From Burkholderiaceae bacterium (GTDB lineage Bacteria > Pseudomonadota > Gammaproteobacteria > Burkholderiales > Burkholderiaceae_C), in NCBI GenBank assembly GCA_031276435.1, contig JAISNB010000098.1, positions 1 through 5,716 on the forward strand: a DNA stretch of 5,716 nt, in the 5' to 3' direction. The translations under genes were made by a program, and so were the position numbers. Below the pieces are notes generated by a model. That model saw only the letters and a list, made by a program, of their open reading frames with translations. It searched no databases and was not told the origin of the DNA. Every line of letters begins with the position of its first letter. Position 1 is the first letter of the stretch. This document shows, piece after piece, positions 4,750 to 5,716 of this stretch.

Positions 4750-5148
4750 TCAACTGTTCAAGCGCCGACGCAGCGCGGGCAGGGCCAACAGCACCAGCAG
4801 TACTGCCAACGCGCCCAGCGCGTTTTGCTCAAGCGCGGGAACGGCGCTGACCAGCGTTTTCGTGCTCTTGATGCGCACTTTCTGGATATTGTACGTTCCG
4901 CCCGTGCTGGCGCCAAAGCCCATTTTGAATGTCGCGGGCACCGTTCCATTACCAGCCAGCGAAAATGCATCAATCACCTTGACAAAGTCCGTGCCCGTGC
5001 CGGTGGGGTCGATTTCCAGCGTCACCTTTGGATAAGGCGCGGCAGGTGTTACGGGCGAAATGGTAATGCGCACAGTGCGGCCTGGGCGATCCACGGGTGC
5101 AATTTTTCCAACGGCTGGAAATGCGGGAATCAACTCAACGGATTTCAA
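4750..5148 (-). CDS. C-terminal part of frameshifted L-type-lectin-like protein with IPTL-CTERM-like tail
   Basis: The in-frame stretch is open from 5205 down to the TGA at 4750; a TTG at 5148 is the first possible start codon but is probably an internal Leu. The 132 residues continue the beta-rich lectin fold. The stretch PATFKMGFGASTGGTYNIQK (71-90) matches the late strand of bacterial L-type lectins (GFxASTGGxxNxHEI). The C terminus shows the tripartite pattern of an exosortase-type sorting signal: VPALEQNALGAL (103-114), a hydrophobic stretch up to about 126, then RRR (127-129). It is closest to IPTL-CTERM rather than PEP-CTERM, although the usual Trp is missing. The protein would be exported and processed at the envelope. 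It is read as the second half of the gene whose first half is at 5145-5716. Confidence 0.7.
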   Translation of the reverse strand: MKSVELIPAFPAVGKIAPVDRPGRTVRITISPVTPAAPYPKVTLEIDPTGTGTDFVKVIDAFSLAGNGTVPATFKMGFGASTGGTYNIQKVRIKSTKTLVSAVPALEQNALGALAVLLVLLALPALRRRLNS

Positions 5149-5205
5149 GTTAGTGGAAAAACCGCTGTAAGCACTGCCGTGCTCCGTACAACCACGCGAT
5201 CCGAG
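5145..5205 (-). other. Frameshift zone joining the two lectin fragments
   Basis: Both frames are open across these 61 nt. Moving from the first frame to the second needs a one-base deletion (or two-base insertion) relative to the ancestor. The second frame upstream of its TTG encodes TEHGSAYSGFSTN, which fits the Gly/Tyr/Ser-rich loop expected after VVVR better than the first frame's STAVLTAVFPLT. The indel is therefore most likely near 5184-5187, where CGG AG could derive from CGG GAG. A five-T run at 5157-5161 is the other candidate. A sequencing error is possible. Confidence 0.6.
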
Positions 5206-5716
5206 TTATTGCAGAGAGCGGGATATGCGGCGTTACAATCGTCCCATGAATCCAGCGCAATGCCCACATAGTTATTGGTCCCCCCAGAATGAACACTGCC
5301 TTTTCGGTGATATCCCCAATGTCCACCTACGGTAGGGTTGGTGGTATTGCCATCGATCAGGTAGAACGAAAGCCAATCGGCATCGAGTCCTAGGTGGCTA
5401 GCACTGTGAGATGCATAATCAAAGGTGATTTGCAGCCCCTCTGTGGACGAAAAGGCCGTGTTGTAGACGGCCATTCCGCTTTGCCATGATTGATTTTGAG
5501 TCAAGCGCAGCCAGCCCTGGCCGTTGGGATCGCTGACAGGGGCGGGGACGGTTAAATGCGACTGCCAGGCGGGCAGCGTGGGTGAGGTTCTGATGCCATC
5601 CATCGTCCAGCCGGGCGCTGTGGCGTAGCGCAAGGAATCCGCGTCTGTTTCTGTGATTGAGATGGCAGCAAGTGCTGGAGCCGTGCCCCAGGCCGCGCAG
5701 GCCATGGCCGCTGTGA
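5145..5716 (-). CDS. N-terminal part of frameshifted, secreted L-type-lectin-like protein (5' end outside window)
   Basis: The frame is open to the window edge, and the ATG at 5705 is probably internal to the signal peptide. The visible start (TAAMACAAWGTAPALAA) looks like the hydrophobic core and AxA cleavage site of a Sec signal peptide. Numbering from that ATG: GWLRLTQNQSWQSGMAVYN (64-82), LQITFDYASH (91-100), DADWLSFYLIDGN (108-120) and NYVGIALDSWDD (145-156) follow the strand order of bacterial L-type lectins, which bind carbohydrate through an Asp/Asn metal-site loop. Cys157 and Cys165 could form a disulfide. After DRVVVR (169-174) the frame runs into 12 unconvincing residues and stops at 5145, while the missing end of the domain lies in the next frame at 4750-5205. 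The function as a surface or secreted adhesin or polysaccharide-binding protein is inferred, and the ligand is unknown. Confidence 0.7.
   Translation of the reverse strand, partial: TAAMACAAWGTAPALAAISITETDADSLRYATAPGWTMDGIRTSPTLPAWQSHLTVPAPVSDPNGQGWLRLTQNQSWQSGMAVYNTAFSSTEGLQITFDYASHSASHLGLDADWLSFYLIDGNTTNPTVGGHWGYHRKGSVHSGGTNNYVGIALDSWDDCNAAYPALCNNSDRVVVRSTAVLTAVFPLT

Noticed and set aside
5145..5170. Programmed -1 frameshift in the lectin gene
   Set aside because: No proper X XXY YYZ heptamer in the first frame near the T run (codons GCG GTT TTT CCA) and no obvious downstream stimulatory stem; a simple indel is more economical.

Overview
The window looks like a GC-rich betaproteobacterial chromosome, most probably Burkholderiales/Comamonadaceae. 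That rests on three things: strong G/C third-position bias in the coding regions, permease and ATPase sequences of a type I associate with that group, and a secreted lectin-like protein ending in an IPTL-CTERM-like tail. The placement is inference from sequence style, not from a database match.

Layout. Positions 1-99 are a leader with strong inverted-repeat potential, including an 11-bp long-range stem whose 3' arm covers the ribosome binding site of the first gene. Positions 100-4029 hold four tightly packed plus-strand genes: two permeases (livH-like, livM-like) and two ATPases (livG-like, livF-like) of a branched-chain amino acid (HAAT-type) ABC importer. livM/livG overlap through ATGA and livG/livF overlap by 7 nt, so the genes are very likely cotranscribed and translationally coupled. 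No periplasmic binding-protein gene lies in the window. Positions 4030-4749 contain no credible gene. This AT-richer spacer carries degenerate palindromic repeats of two families. Positions 4750-5716 hold a convergent minus-strand gene for a secreted L-type-lectin-like protein. It is broken by an apparent frameshift and its 5' end runs off the window.

How the genes work together. LivH and LivM would form the membrane channel. LivG and LivF would form the cytoplasmic ATPase pair, driving uptake of a substrate (amino acid or related carboxylated compound) delivered by a binding protein encoded elsewhere. The most notable point is a pair of matching changes. LivF has Arg in place of the invariant Walker A Lys. 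LivG has a degenerate signature motif (LTHAQ in place of an LSGGQ-like motif). In the expected head-to-tail dimer both fall in the same composite ATP site, while the other site is fully canonical. This predicts an importer with one catalytic and one degenerate ATP site. Other points are the repeat end that supplies the livF stop codon, a long LivM C-terminal extension, a reversal of G/C strand skew inside the operon, and the frameshifted lectin gene.
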